Source: Ligustrum vulgare (taxonomy: Eukaryota > Streptophyta > Magnoliopsida > Lamiales > Oleaceae). From it: a stretch of DNA of 64,000 nt. The notes beneath the pieces were generated by a model, which was not told the origin of the DNA, did not search any database, and saw nothing but the letters and a program-made list of their open reading frames with translations. The DNA lies in assembly GCA_963555705.1 (NCBI GenBank), contig OY743190.1, positions 16,127,491 through 16,191,490 of the forward strand, written 5' to 3'. The translations under genes and the position numbers were made by a program. Below are positions 9,721 through 23,111 of the stretch, piece after piece; positions within the stretch are counted from its first letter, which is position 1; the number at the start of each line of letters is the position of its first letter.

Positions 9721-10937
9721 ATGTGCTCCAAGACAGATGATAAAGAGTGGTTATACGTTCAGAATAGTAATCTTCGGAATTTGGAGGCTTATAAAAATAA
9801 AATTTTACCTGCCCTACTTGTAAGTTACATGCATATGACGCTGTATCTCAAACACTGCTTTGTATTTTGCACGGTAATCCCAAAGAATTATGAAATCGAG
9901 GGTGAGAGATTAATCCGTATGCGGATGTCAATGTGCATAATTCTACCCGATGGTGGAAGCAAGGCACAGAACTGATAGCCACCAATAAACTAAATGTTCT
10001 GGATTCCTTCAATGCGCAGTGTTCTAAACAAGTCCTTCACTTTGTCGGCTGCATGTTTGAGTTGACAAAGCCAAATTCTAAATGCTTTATCGGTAAATTG
10101 TCGTTCTTCTGCATCTTGAATATGAGTTTGGACCATTGGCTACAAACTTTGGAGCTCCTTGAACCTATCATGTAGCTCCCAACAAACTTTTGAAGACTTG
10201 CTTGACGACATCAAATATTTGCGTAAGTAGGAAATGTATTATTCTACAAACTTCAGCAACCTAAGAATCCGTGATGAATTGACAAAGGCAGCAACAGAAT
10301 AATTCAACTTACAGTTGGCAAAAAGAAATATTGGCGAAAACAAATTTGAAAAGCAGGAAATGAAACTACCTCTTGAAAACAACATCAGGAGTAGCCGACG
10401 GAGCAACCGCATCTGTTATATCAAATGTTGGTACTTCAGGAATTGGGAAAACAGGTCTTTGCCAATTCATCAATAATGACGACAAGGAAATGGAACATTT
10501 CCAAAATTTAAGAATATGACTTTTTGTATCACGTGATTTCAATGTTAAAAGAACAATTAAAGCAGTAATTTAGTCATCAACAGAAATAAATGTTATTCAA
10601 TGAACTTGAACATTCTCTACAATGATGTGGAAATCATTAAAACAAAAGAAATGTCTTCTTGTACTCGGTGATGGTTTTGATGCACTAAGGCCACTGTTCA
10701 AGTGTGGACTTGATGGAAGCAAGATACTTGTCAAAAAGTTGCAATGGCTCCAGGCAATTCTAATTCTGCACATTCCTTGAAGGATATGACAAATGATGAC
10801 CGCTGGAAAATATTGGAAGGGCGCCTTTCTTTTGATCAAACAAAAGAAGAGTAATTTCCTAATTTTCAAGCTACTGTCGAACAACTAATGTGGAAATGTG
10901 AAGGTATTCCTTTGGCTTCAAAATTCTCGGTGGTCAC
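9721..10937 (+). repeat. Unit 8 (1217 bp)
   Basis: Differences: 178G, 622A, single G at 863-864. I saw no difference from unit 7 at the sites compared, so this is probably a recent duplication of a single unit. Confidence 0.97.
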
Positions 10938-12155
10938 ATGTGCTCCAAGACAGATGATAAAGAGTGGTTATACGTTCAGAATAGTAATCTTCGGAATTTG
11001 GAGGCTTATAAAAATAAAATTTTACCTGCCCTACTTGTAAGTTACATGCATATGACGCTGTATCTCAAACACTGCTTTGTATTTTGCACGGTAATCCCAA
11101 AGAATTATGAAATCGAGGGTGAGAGATTAATCCGTATGCGGATGTCAATGTGCATAATTCTACCCGATGGTGGAAGCAAGGCACAGAACTGATAGCCACC
11201 AATAAACTAAATGTTCTGGATTCCTTCAATGCGCAGTGTTCTAAACAAGTCCTTCACTTTGTCGGCTGCATGTTTGAGTTGACAAAGCCAAATTCTAAAT
11301 GCTTTATCGGTAAATTGTCGTTCTTCTGCATCTTGAATATGAGTTTGGACCATTGGCTACAAACTTTGGAGCTCCTTGAACCTATCATGTAGCTCCCAAC
11401 AAACTTTTGAAGACTTGCTTGACGACATCAAATATTTGCGTAAGTAGGAAATGTATTATTCTACAAACTTCAGCAACCTAAGAATCCGTGATGATTTGAC
11501 AAAGGCAGCAACAGAATAATTCAACTTACAGTTGGCAAAAAGAAATATTGGCGAAAACAAATTTGAAAAGCAGGAAATGAAACTACCTCTTGAAAACAAC
11601 ATCAGGAGTAGCCGACGGAGCAACCGCATCTGTTATATCAAATGTTGGTACTTCAGGAATTGGGAAAATAGGTCTTTGCCAATTCATCAATAATGACGAC
11701 AAGGAAATGGAACATTTCCAAAATTTAAGAATATTACTTTTTGTATCACGTGATTTCAATGTTAAAAGAACAATTAAAGCAGTAATTTAGTCATCAACAG
11801 GAAATAAATGTTATTCAATGAACTTGAACATTCTCTACAATGATGTGGAAATCATTAAAACAAAAGAAATGTCTTCTTGTACTCGGTGATGGTATTGATG
11901 CACTAAGGCCACTGTTCAAGTGTGGACTTGATGGAAGCAAGATACTTGTCAAAAAGTTGCAATGGCTCCAGGCAATTCTAATTCTGCACATTCCTTGAAG
12001 GATATGACAAATGATGACCGCTGGAAAATATTGGAAGGGCGCCTTTCTTTTGATCAAACAAAAGAAGAGTAATTTCCTAATTTTCAAGCTACTGTCGAAC
12101 AACTAATGTGGAAATGTGAAGGTATTCCTTTGGCTTCAAAATTCTCGGTGGTCAC
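10938..12155 (+). repeat. Unit 9 (1218 bp), last of the 178G domain
   Basis: Differences: 178G, 558T, 622A, GG at 863-864. Three private changes: C to T in the P-loop near 11669 (GKT to GKI), TGA to TTA near 11735 (the RNBS-A stop becomes Leu), and T to A near 11893 just after kinase-2. Confidence 0.97.
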
Positions 12156-13372
12156 ATGTGCTCCAAGACAGATGATAAAGAGTGGTTATACGTTCAGAAT
12201 AGTAATCTTCGGAATTTGGAGGCTTATAAAAATAAAATTTTACCTGCCCTACTTGTAAGTTACATGCATATGACGCTGTATCTCAAACACTGCTTTGTAT
12301 TTTGCACGGTAATCCCAAAGAATTATGAAATCAAGGGTGAGAGATTAATCCGTATGCGGATGTCAATGTGCATAATTCTACCCGATGGTGGAAGCAAGGC
12401 ACAGAACTGATAGCCACCAATAAACTAAATGTTCTGGATTCCTTCAATGCGCAGTGTTCTAAACAAGTCCTTCACTTTGTCGGCTGCATGTTTGAGTTGA
12501 CAAAGCCAAATTCTAAATGCTTTATCGGTAAATTGTCGTTCTTCTGCATCTTGAATATGAGTTTGGACCATTGGCTACAAACTTTGGAGCTCCTTGAACC
12601 TATCATGTAGCTCCCAACAAACTTTTGAAGACTTGCTTGACGACATCAAATATTTGCGTAAGTAGGAAATGTATTATTCTACAAACTTCAGCAACCTAAG
12701 AATCCGTGATGAATTGACAAAGGCAGCAACAGAATAATTCAACTTACAGTTGGCAAAAAGAAATATTGGCGAAAACCAATTTGAAAAGCAGGAAATGAAA
12801 CTACCTCTTGAAAACAACATCAGGAGTAGCCGACGGAGCAACCGCATCTGTTATATCAAATGTTGGTACTTCAGGAATTGGGAAAACAGGTCTTTGCCAA
12901 TTCATCAATAATGACGACAAGGAAATGGAACATTTCCAAAATTTAAGAATATGACTTTTTGTATCACGTGATTTCAATGTTAAAAGAACAATTAAAGCAG
13001 TAATTTAGTCATCAACAGAAATAAATGTTATTCAATGAACTTGAACATTCTCTACAATGATGTGGAAATCATTAAAACAAAAGAAATGTCTTCTTGTACT
13101 CGGTGATGGTTTTGATGCACTAAGGCCACTGTTCAAGTGTGGACTTGATGGAAGCAAGATACTTGTCAAAAAGTTGCAATGGCTCCAGGCAATTCTAATT
13201 CTGCACATTCCTTGAAGGATATGACAAATGATGACCGCTGGAAAATATTGGAAGGGCGCCTTTCTTTTGATCAAACAAAAGAAGAGTAATTTCCTAATTT
13301 TCAAGCTACTGTCGAACAACTAATGTGGAAATGTGAAGGTATTCCTTTGGCTTCAAAATTCTCGGTGGTCAC
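12156..13372 (+). repeat. Unit 10 (1217 bp), first of the 178A domain
   Basis: Consensus at every diagnostic site, with a single G at 863-864. From here rightwards 178A prevails; 178G reappears only in units 19, 23, 24, 27 and 30. Confidence 0.97.
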
Positions 13373-14590
13373 ATGTGCTCCAAGACAGATGATAAAGAGT
13401 GGTTATACGTTCAGAATAGTAATCTTCGGAATTTGGAGGCTTATAAAAATAAAATTTTACCTGCCCTACTTGTAAGTTACATGCATATGACGCTGTATCT
13501 CAAACACTGCTTTGTATTTTGCACGGTAATCCCAAAGAATTATGAAATCAAGGGTGAGAGATTAATCCGTATGCGGATGTCAATGTGCATAATTCTACCC
13601 GATGGTGGAAGCAAGGCACAGAACTGATAGCCACCAATAAACTAAATGTTCTGGATTCCTTCAATGCGCAGTGTTCTAAACAAGTCCTTCACTTTGTCGG
13701 CTGCATGTTTGAGTTGACAAAGCCAAATTCTAAATGCTTTATCGGTAAATTGTCGTTCTTCTGCATCTTGAATATGAGTTTGGACCATTGGCTACAAACT
13801 TTGGAGCTCCTTGAACCTATCATGTAGCTCCCAACAAACTGTTGAAGACTTGCTTGACGACATCAAATATTTGCGTAAGTAGGAAATGTATTATTCTACA
13901 AACTTCAGCAACCTAAGAATCCGTGATGAATTGACAAAGGCAGCAACAGAATAATTCAACTTACAGTTGGCAAAATGAAATATTGGCGAAAACCAATTTG
14001 AAAAGCAGGAAATGAAACTACCTCTTGAAAACAACATCAGGAGTAGCCGACGGAGCAACCGCATCTGTTATATCAAATGTTGGTACTTCAGGAATTGGGA
14101 AAACAGGTCTTTGCCAATTCATCAATAATGACGACAAGGAAATGGAACATTTCCAAAATTTAAGAATATGACTTTTTGTATCACGTGATTTCAATGTTAA
14201 AAGAACAATTAAAGCAGTAATTTAGTCATCAACAGGAAATAAATGTTATTCAATGAACTTGAACATTCTCTACAATGATGTGGAAATCGTTAAAACAAAA
14301 GAAATGTCTTCTTGTACTCGGTGATGGTTTTGATGCAATAAGGCCACTGTTCAAGTGTGGACTTGATGGAAGCAAGATACTTGTCAAAAAGTTGCAATGG
14401 CTCCAGGCAATTCTAATTCTGCACATTCCTTGAAGGATATGACAAATGATGACCGCTGGAAAATATTGGAAGGGCGCCTTTCTTTTGATCAAACAAAAGA
14501 AGAGTAATTTCCTAATTTTCAAGCTACTGTCGAACAACTAATGTGGAAATGTGAAGGTATTCCTTTGGCTTCAAAATTCTCGGTGGTCAC
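13373..14590 (+). repeat. Unit 11 (1218 bp), dimer HOR-1 copy 1, monomer a
   Basis: Differences: 469G, 604T, GG at 863-864, 917G, 966A. The combination of 604T with 966A marks monomer a of this dimer. Confidence 0.97.
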
Positions 14591-15807
14591 ATGTGCTCCA
14601 AGACAGATGATAAAGAGTGGTTATACGTTCAGAATAGTAATCTTCGGAATTTGGAGGCTTATAAAAATAAAATTTTACCTGCCCTACTTGTAAGTTACAT
14701 GCATATGACGCTGTATCTCAAACACTGCTTTGTATTTTGCACGGTAATCCCAAAGAATTATGAAATCAAGGGTGAGAGATTAATCCGTATGCGGATGTCA
14801 ATGTGCATAATTCTACCCGATGGTGGAAGCAAGGCACAGAACTGATAGCCACCAATAAACTAAATGTTCTGGATTCCTTCAATGCGCAGTGTTCTAAACA
14901 AGTCCTTCACTTTGTCGGCTGCATGTTTGAGTTGACAAAGCCAAATTCTAAATGCTTTATCGGTAAATTGTCGTTCTTCTGCATCTTGAATATGAGTTTG
15001 GACCATTGGCTACAAACTTTGGAGCTCCTTGAACCTATCATGTAGCTCCCAACAAACTGTTGAAGACTTGCTTGACGACATCAAATATTTGCGTAAGTAG
15101 GAAATGTATTATTCTACAAACTTCAGCAACCTAAGAATCCGTGATGAATTGACAAAGGCAGCAACAGAATAATTCAACTTACAGTTGGCAAAAAGAAATA
15201 TTGGCGAAAACCAATTTGAAAAGCAGGAAATGAAACTACCTCTTGAAAACAACATCAGGAGTAGCCGACGGAGCAACCGCATCTGTTATATCAAATGTTG
15301 GTACTTCAGGAATTGGGAAAACAGGTCTTTGCCAATTCATCAATAATGACGACAAGGAAATGGAACATTTCCAAAATTTAAGAATATGACTTTTTGTATC
15401 ACGTGATTTCAATGTTAAAAGAACAATTAAAGCAGTAATTTAGTCATCAACAGAAATAAATGTTATTCAATGAACTTGAACATTCTGTACAATGATGTGG
15501 AAATCGTTAAAACAAAAGAAATGTCTTCTTGTACTCGGTGATGGTTTTGATGCACTAAGGCCACTGTTCAAGTGTGGACTTGATGGAAGCAAGATACTTG
15601 TCAAAAAGTTGCAATGGCTCCAGGCAATTCTAATTCTGCACATTCCTTGAAGGATATGACAAATGATGACCGCTGGAAAATATTGGAAGGGCGCCTTTCT
15701 TTTGATCAAACAAAAGAAGAGTAATTTCCTAATTTTCAAGCTACTGTCGAACAACTAATGTGGAAATGTGAAGGTATTCCTTTGGCTTCAAAATTCTCGG
15801 TGGTCAC
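14591..15807 (+). repeat. Unit 12 (1217 bp), dimer HOR-1 copy 1, monomer b
   Basis: Differences: 469G, single G at 863-864, 898G, 917G. Lacks 604T and 966A. Confidence 0.97.
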
Positions 15808-17025
15808 ATGTGCTCCAAGACAGATGATAAAGAGTGGTTATACGTTCAGAATAGTAATCTTCGGAATTTGGAGGCTTATAAAAATAAAATTTTACCTGCC
15901 CTACTTGTAAGTTACATGCATATGACGCTGTATCTCAAACACTGCTTTGTATTTTGCACGGTAATCCCAAAGAATTATGAAATCAAGGGTGAGAGATTAA
16001 TCCGTATGCGGATGTCAATGTGCATAATTCTACCCGATGGTGGAAGCAAGGCACAGAACTGATAGCCACCAATAAACTAAATGTTCTGGATTCCTTCAAT
16101 GCGCAGTGTTCTAAACAAGTCCTTCACTTTGTCGGCTGCATGTTTGAGTTGACAAAGCCAAATTCTAAATGCTTTATCGGTAAATTGTCGTTCTTCTGCA
16201 TCTTGAATATGAGTTTGGACCATTGGCTACAAACTTTGGAGCTCCTTGAACCTATCATGTAGCTCCCAACAAACTGTTGAAGACTTGCTTGACGACATCA
16301 AATATTTGCGTAAGTAGGAAATGTATTATTCTACAAACTTCAGCAACCTAAGAATCCGTGATGAATTGACAAAGGCAGCAACAGAATAATTCAACTTACA
16401 GTTGGCAAAATGAAATATTGGCGAAAACCAATTTGAAAAGCAGGAAATGAAACTACCTCTTGAAAACAACATCAGGAGTAGCCGACGGAGCAACCGCATC
16501 TGTTATATCAAATGTTGGTACTTCAGGAATTGGGAAAACAGGTCTTTGCCAATTCATCAATAATGACGACAAGGAAATGGAACATTTCCAAAATTTAAGA
16601 ATATGACTTTTTGTATCACGTGATTTCAATGTTAAAAGAACAATTAAAGCAGTAATTTAGTCATCAACAGGAAATAAATGTTATTCAATGAACTTGAACA
16701 TTCTCTACAATGATGTGGAAATCGTTAAAACAAAAGAAATGTCTTCTTGTACTCGGTGATGGTTTTGATGCAATAAGGCCACTGTTCAAGTGTGGACTTG
16801 ATGGAAGCAAGATACTTGTCAAAAAGTTGCAATGGCTCCAGGCAATTCTAATTCTGCACATTCCTTGAAGGATATGACAAATGATGACCGCTGGAAAATA
16901 TTGGAAGGGCGCCTTTCTTTTGATCAAACAAAAGAAGAGTAATTTCCTAATTTTCAAGCTACTGTCGAACAACTAATGTGGAAATGTGAAGGTATTCCTT
17001 TGGCTTCAAAATTCTCGGTGGTCAC
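15808..17025 (+). repeat. Unit 13 (1218 bp), dimer HOR-1 copy 2, monomer a
   Basis: Differences: 469G, 604T, GG at 863-864, 917G, 966A. Identical to unit 11 at all diagnostic sites. Confidence 0.97.
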
Positions 17026-18242
17026 ATGTGCTCCAAGACAGATGATAAAGAGTGGTTATACGTTCAGAATAGTAATCTTCGGAATTTGGAGGCTTATAAA
17101 AATAAAATTTTACCTGCCCTACTTGTAAGTTACATGCATATGACGCTGTATCTCAAACACTGCTTTGTATTTTGCACGGTAATCCCAAAGAATTATGAAA
17201 TCAAGGGTGAGAGATTAATCCGTATGCGGATGTCAATGTGCATAATTCTACCCGATGGTGGAAGCAAGGCACAGAACTGATAGCCACCAATAAACTAAAT
17301 GTTCTGGATTCCTTCAATGCGCAGTGTTCTAAACAAGTCCTTCACTTTGTCGGCTGCATGTTTGAGTTGACAAAGCCAAATTCTAAATGCTTTATCGGTA
17401 AATTGTCGTTCTTCTGCATCTTGAATATGAGTTTGGACCATTGGCTACAAACTTTGGAGCTCCTTGAACCTATCATGTAGCTCCCAACAAACTGTTGAAG
17501 ACTTGCTTGACGACATCAAATATTTGCGTAAGTAGGAAATGTATTATTCTACAAACTTCAGCAACCTAAGAATCCGTGATGAATTGACAAAGGCAGCAAC
17601 AGAATAATTCAACTTACAGTTGGCAAAAAGAAATATTGGCGAAAACCAATTTGAAAAGCAGGAAATGAAACTACCTCTTGAAAACAACATCAGGAGTAGC
17701 CGACGGAGCAACCGCATCTGTTATATCAAATGTTGGTACTTCAGGAATTGGGAAAACAGGTCTTTGCCAATTCATCAATAATGACGACAAGGAAATGGAA
17801 CATTTCCAAAATTTAAGAATATGACTTTTTGTATCACGTGATTTCAATGTTAAAAGAACAATTAAAGCAGTAATTTAGTCATCAACAGAAATAAATGTTA
17901 TTCAATGAACTTGAACATTCTGTACAATGATGTGGAAATCGTTAAAACAAAAGAAATGTCTTCTTGTACTCGGTGATGGTTTTGATGCACTAAGGCCACT
18001 GTTCAAGTGTGGACTTGATGGAAGCAAGATACTTGTCAAAAAGTTGCAATGGCTCCAGGCAATTCTAATTCTGCACATTCCTTGAAGGATATGACAAATG
18101 ATGACCGCTGGAAAATATTGGAAGGGCGCCTTTCTTTTGATCAAACAAAAGAAGAGTAATTTCCTAATTTTCAAGCTACTGTCGAACAACTAATGTGGAA
18201 ATGTGAAGGTATTCCTTTGGCTTCAAAATTCTCGGTGGTCAC
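17026..18242 (+). repeat. Unit 14 (1217 bp), dimer HOR-1 copy 2, monomer b
   Basis: Differences: 469G, single G at 863-864, 898G, 917G. Identical to unit 12 at all diagnostic sites. Confidence 0.97.
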
Positions 18243-19460
18243 ATGTGCTCCAAGACAGATGATAAAGAGTGGTTATACGTTCAGAATAGTAATCTTCGGA
18301 ATTTGGAGGCTTATAAAAATAAAATTTTACCTGCCCTACTTGTAAGTTACATGCATATGACGCTGTATCTCAAACACTGCTTTGTATTTTGCACGGTAAT
18401 CCCAAAGAATTATGAAATCAAGGGTGAGAGATTAATCCGTATGCGGATGTCAATGTGCATAATTCTACCCGATGGTGGAAGATAGGCACAGAACTGATAG
18501 CCACCAATAAACTAAATGTTCTGGATTCCTTCAATGCGCAGTGTTCTAAACAAGTCCTTCACTTTGTCGGCTGCATGTTTGAGTTGACAAAGCCAAATTC
18601 TAAATGCTTTATCGGTAAATTGTCGTTCTTCTGCATCTTGAATATGAGTTTGGACCATTGGCTACAAACTTTGGAGCTCCTTGAACCTATCATGTAGCTC
18701 CCAACAAACTTTTGAAGACTTGCTTGACGACATCAAATATTTGCGTAAGTAGGAAATGTATTATTCTACAAACTTCAGCAACCTAAGAATCCGTGATGAA
18801 TTGACAAAGGCAGCAACAGAATAATTCAACTTACAGTTGGCAAAATGAAATATTGGCGAAAACCAATTTGAAAAGCAGGAAATGAAACTACCTCTTGAAA
18901 ACAACATCAGGAGTAGCCGACGGAGCAACCGCATCTGTTATATCAAATGTTGGTACTTCAGGAATTGGGAAAACAGGTCTTTGCCAATTCATCAATAATG
19001 ACGACAAGGAAATGGAACATTTCCAAAATTTAAGAATATGACTTTTTGTATCACGTGATTTCAATGTTAAAAGAACAATTAAAGCAGTAATTTAGTCATC
19101 AACAGAAATAAATGTTATTCAATGAACTTGAACATTCTCTACAATGATGTGGAAATCATTAAAACAAAAGAAATGTCTTCTTGTAGTCGGTGATGGTTTT
19201 GATGCACTAAGGCCACTGTTCAAGTGTGGACTTGATGGAAGCAAGATACTTGTCAAAAAGTTGCAATGGCTCCAGGCAATTCTATTTCTGCACATTCCTT
19301 GAAGGATATGACAAATGATGACCGCTGGAAAATATTGGAAGGGGCGCCTTTCTTTTGATCAAACAAAAGAAGTGTAATTTCCTAATTTTCAAGCAACTGT
19401 CGAACAACTAATGTGGAAATGTGAAGGTATTCCTTTGGCTTCAAAATTCTCGGTGGTCAC
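18243..19460 (+). repeat. Unit 15 (1218 bp), most divergent unit
   Basis: Differences: 604T (as in monomer a of the adjacent dimer), single G at 863-864, 945G. Private changes: GCAAGG to GATAGG at 18482-18483, A to T at 19285, an extra G in the run at 19341-19344, A to T at 19373, and T to A at 19395. The extra G restores the length to 1218 despite the single G upstream. Confidence 0.97.
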
Positions 19461-20677
19461 ATGTGCTCCAAGACAGATGATAAAGAGTGGTTATACGTTC
19501 AGAATAGTAATCTTCGGAATTTGGAGGCTTATAAAAATAAAATTTTACCTGCCCTACTTGTAAGTTACATGCATATGACGCTGTATCTCAAACACTGCTT
19601 TGTATTTTGCACGGTAATCCCAAAGAATTATGAAATCAAGGGTGAGAGATTAATCCGTATGCGGATGTCAATGTGCATAATTCTACCCGATGGTGGAAGC
19701 AAGGCACAGAACTGATAGCCACCAATAAACTAAATGTTCTGGATTCCTTCAATGCGCAGTGTTCTAAACAAGTCCTTCACTTTGTCGGCTGCATGTTTGA
19801 GTTGACAAAGCCAAATTCTAAATGCTTTATCGGTAAATTGTCGTTCTTCTGCATCTTGAATATGAGTTTGGACCATTGGCTACAAACTTTGGAGCTCCTT
19901 GAACCTATCATGTAGCTCCCAACAAACTTTTGAAGACTTGCTTGACGACATCAAATATTTGCGTAAGTAGGAAATGTATTATTCTACAAACTTCAGCAAC
20001 CTAAGAATCCGTGATGAATTGACAAAGGCAGCAACAGAATAATTCAACTTACAGTTGGCAAAAAGAAATATTGGCGAAAACCAATTTGAAAAGCAGGAAA
20101 TGAAACTACCTCTTGAAAACAACATCAGGAGTAGCCGACGGAGCAACCGCATCTGTTATATCAAATGTTGGTACTTCAGGAATTGGGAAAACAGGTCTTT
20201 GCCAATTCATCAATAATGACGACAAGGAAATGGAACATTTCCAAAATTTAAGAATATGACTTTTTGTATCACGTGATTTCAATGTTAAAAGAACAATTAA
20301 AGCAGTAATTTAGTCATCAACAGAAATAAATGTTATTCAATGAACTTGAACATTCTCTACAATGATGTGGAAATCATTAAAACAAAAGAAATGTCTTCTT
20401 GTACTCGGTGATGGTTTTGATGCACTAAGGCCACTGTTCAAGTGTGGACTTGATGGAAGCAAGATACTTGTCAAAAAGTTGCAATGGCTCCAGGCAATTC
20501 TAATTCTGCACATTCCTTGAAGGATATGACAAATGATGACCGCTGGAAAATATTGGAAGGGCGCCTTTCTTTTGATCAAACAAAAGAAGAGTAATTTCCT
20601 AATTTTCAAGCTACTGTCGAACAACTAATGTGGAAATGTGAAGGTATTCCTTTGGCTTCAAAATTCTCGGTGGTCAC
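19461..20677 (+). repeat. Unit 16 (1217 bp)
   Basis: Consensus at all diagnostic sites with a single G at 863-864; same allele set as unit 10. Confidence 0.97.
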
Positions 20678-21894
20678 ATGTGCTCCAAGACAGATGATAA
20701 AGAGTGGTTATACGTTCAGAATAGTAATCTTCGGAATTTGGAGGCTTATAAAAATAAAATTTTACCTGCCCTACTTGTAAGTTACATGCATATGACGCTG
20801 TATCTCAAACACTGCTTTGTATTTTGCACGGTAATCCCAAAGAATTATGAAATCAAGGGTGAGAGATTAATCCGTATGCGGATGTCAATGTGCATAATTC
20901 TACCCGATGGTGGAAGCAAGGCACAGAACTGATAGCCACCAATAAACTAAATGTTCTGGATTCCTTCAATGCGCAGTGTTCTAAACAAGTCCTTCACTTT
21001 GTCGGCTGCATGTTTGAGTTGACAAAGCCAAATTCTAAATGCTTTATCGGTAAATTGTCGTTCTTCTGCATCTTGAATATGAGTTTGGACCATTGGCTAC
21101 AAACTTTGGAGCTCCTTGAACCTATCATGTAGCTCCCAACAAACTTTTGAAGACTTGCTTGACGACATCAAATATTTGCGTAAGTAGGAAATGTATTATT
21201 CTACAAACTTCAGCAACCTAAGAATCCGTGATGAATTGACAAAGGCAGCAACAGAATAATTCAACTTACAGTTGGCAAAAAGAAATATTGGCGAAAACCA
21301 ATTTGAAAAGCAGGAAATGAAACTACCTCTTGAAAACAACATCAGGAGTAGCCGACGGAGCAACCGCATCTGTTATATCAAATGTTGGTACTTCAGGAAT
21401 TGGGAAAACAGGTCTTTGCCAATTCATCAATAATGACGACAAGGAAATGGAACATTTCCAAAATTTAAGAATATGACTTTTTGTATCACGTGATTTCAAT
21501 GTTAAAAGAACAATTAAAGCAGTAATTTAGTCATCAACAGAAATAAATGTTATTCAATGAACTTGAACATTCTCTACAATGATGTGGAAATCATTAAAAC
21601 AAAAGAAATGTCTTCTTGTAGTCGGTGATGGTTTTGATGCACTAAGGCCACTGTTCAAGTGTGGACTTGATGGAAGCAAGATACTTGTCAAAAAGTTGCA
21701 ATGGCTCCAGGCAATTCTAATTCTGCACATTCCTTGAAGGATATGACAAATGATGACCGCTGGAAAATATTGGAAGGGCGCCTTTCTTTTGATCAAACAA
21801 AAGAAGAGTAATTTCCTAATTTTCAAGCTACTGTCGAACAACTAATGTGGAAATGTGAAGGTATTCCTTTGGCTTCAAAATTCTCGGTGGTCAC
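20678..21894 (+). repeat. Unit 17 (1217 bp)
   Basis: Only 945G differs, with a single G at 863-864. The 945G allele links it to unit 15 and to units 26 and 28-32. Confidence 0.97.
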
Positions 21895-23111
21895 ATGTGC
21901 TCCAAGACAGATGATAAAGAGTGGTTATACGTTCAGAATAGTAATCTTTGGAATTTGGAGGCTTATAAAAATAAAATTTTACCTGCCCTACTTGTAAGTT
22001 ACATGCATATGACGCTGTATCTCAAACACTGCTTTGTATTTTGCACGGTAATCCCAAAGAATTATGAAATCAAGGGTGAGAGATTAATCCGTATGCGGAT
22101 GTCAATGTGCATAATTCTACCCGATGGTGGAAGCAAGGCACAGAACTGATAGCCACCAATAAACTAAATGTTCTGGATTCCTTCAATGCGCAGTGTTCTA
22201 AACAAGTCCTTCACTTTGTCGGCTGCATGTTTGAGTTGACAAAGCCAAATTCTAAATGCTTTATCGGTAAATTGTCGTTCTTCTGCATCTTGAATATGAG
22301 TTTGGACCATTGGCTACAAACTGTGGAGCTCCTTGAACCTATCATGTAGCTCCCAACAAACTTTTGAAGACTTGCTTGACGACATCAAATATTTGCGTAA
22401 GTAGGAAATGTATTATTCTACAAACTTCAGCAACCTAAGAATCCGTGATGAATTGACAAAGGCAGCAACAGAATAATTCAACTTACAGTTGGCAAAAAGA
22501 AATATTGGCGAAAACAAATTTGAAAAGCAGGAAATGAAACTACCTCTTGAAAACAACATCAGGAGTAGCCGACGGAGCAACCGCATCTGTTATATCAAAT
22601 GTTGGTACTTCAGGAATTGGGAAAACAGGTCTTTGCCAATTCATCAATAATGACGACAGGGAAATGGAACATTTCCAAAATTTAAGAATATGACTTTTTG
22701 TATCACGTGATTTCAATGTTAAAAGAACAATTAAAGCAGTAATTTAGTCATCAACAGAAATAAATGTTATTCAATGAACTTGAACATTCTCTACAATGAT
22801 GTGGAAATCATTAAAACAAAAGAAATGTCTTCTTGTACTCGGTGATGGTTTTGATGCACTAAGGCCACTGTTCAAGTGTGGACTTGATGGAAGCAAGATA
22901 CTTGTCAAAAAGTTGCAATGGCTCCAGGCAATTCTAATTCTGCACATTCTTTGAAGGATATGACAAATGATGACCGCTGGAAAATATTGGAAGGGCGCCT
23001 TTCTTTTGATCAAACAAAAGAAGAGTAATTTCCTAATTTTCAAGCTACTGTCGAACAACTAATGTGGAAATGTGAAGGTATTCCTTTGGCTTCAAAATTC
23101 TCGGTGGTCAC
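21895..23111 (+). repeat. Unit 18 (1217 bp), tetramer HOR copy 1, monomer 1
   Basis: Differences: 55T (codon CGG to TGG), 429G, 622A, 765G, 1057T, single G at 863-864. Confidence 0.97.

Larger units (their letters stand above)
13373..18242 (+). repeat. Dimeric higher-order repeat 1 (2 x 2435 bp)
   Basis: Units 11-12 and 13-14 repeat as pairs. The first member of each pair is 1218 bp with 604T, 966A and GG; the second is 1217 bp with 898G and a single G. All four share 469G and 917G. Unit 15 begins again with 604T, which may be the remnant of a third copy. Confidence 0.9.
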
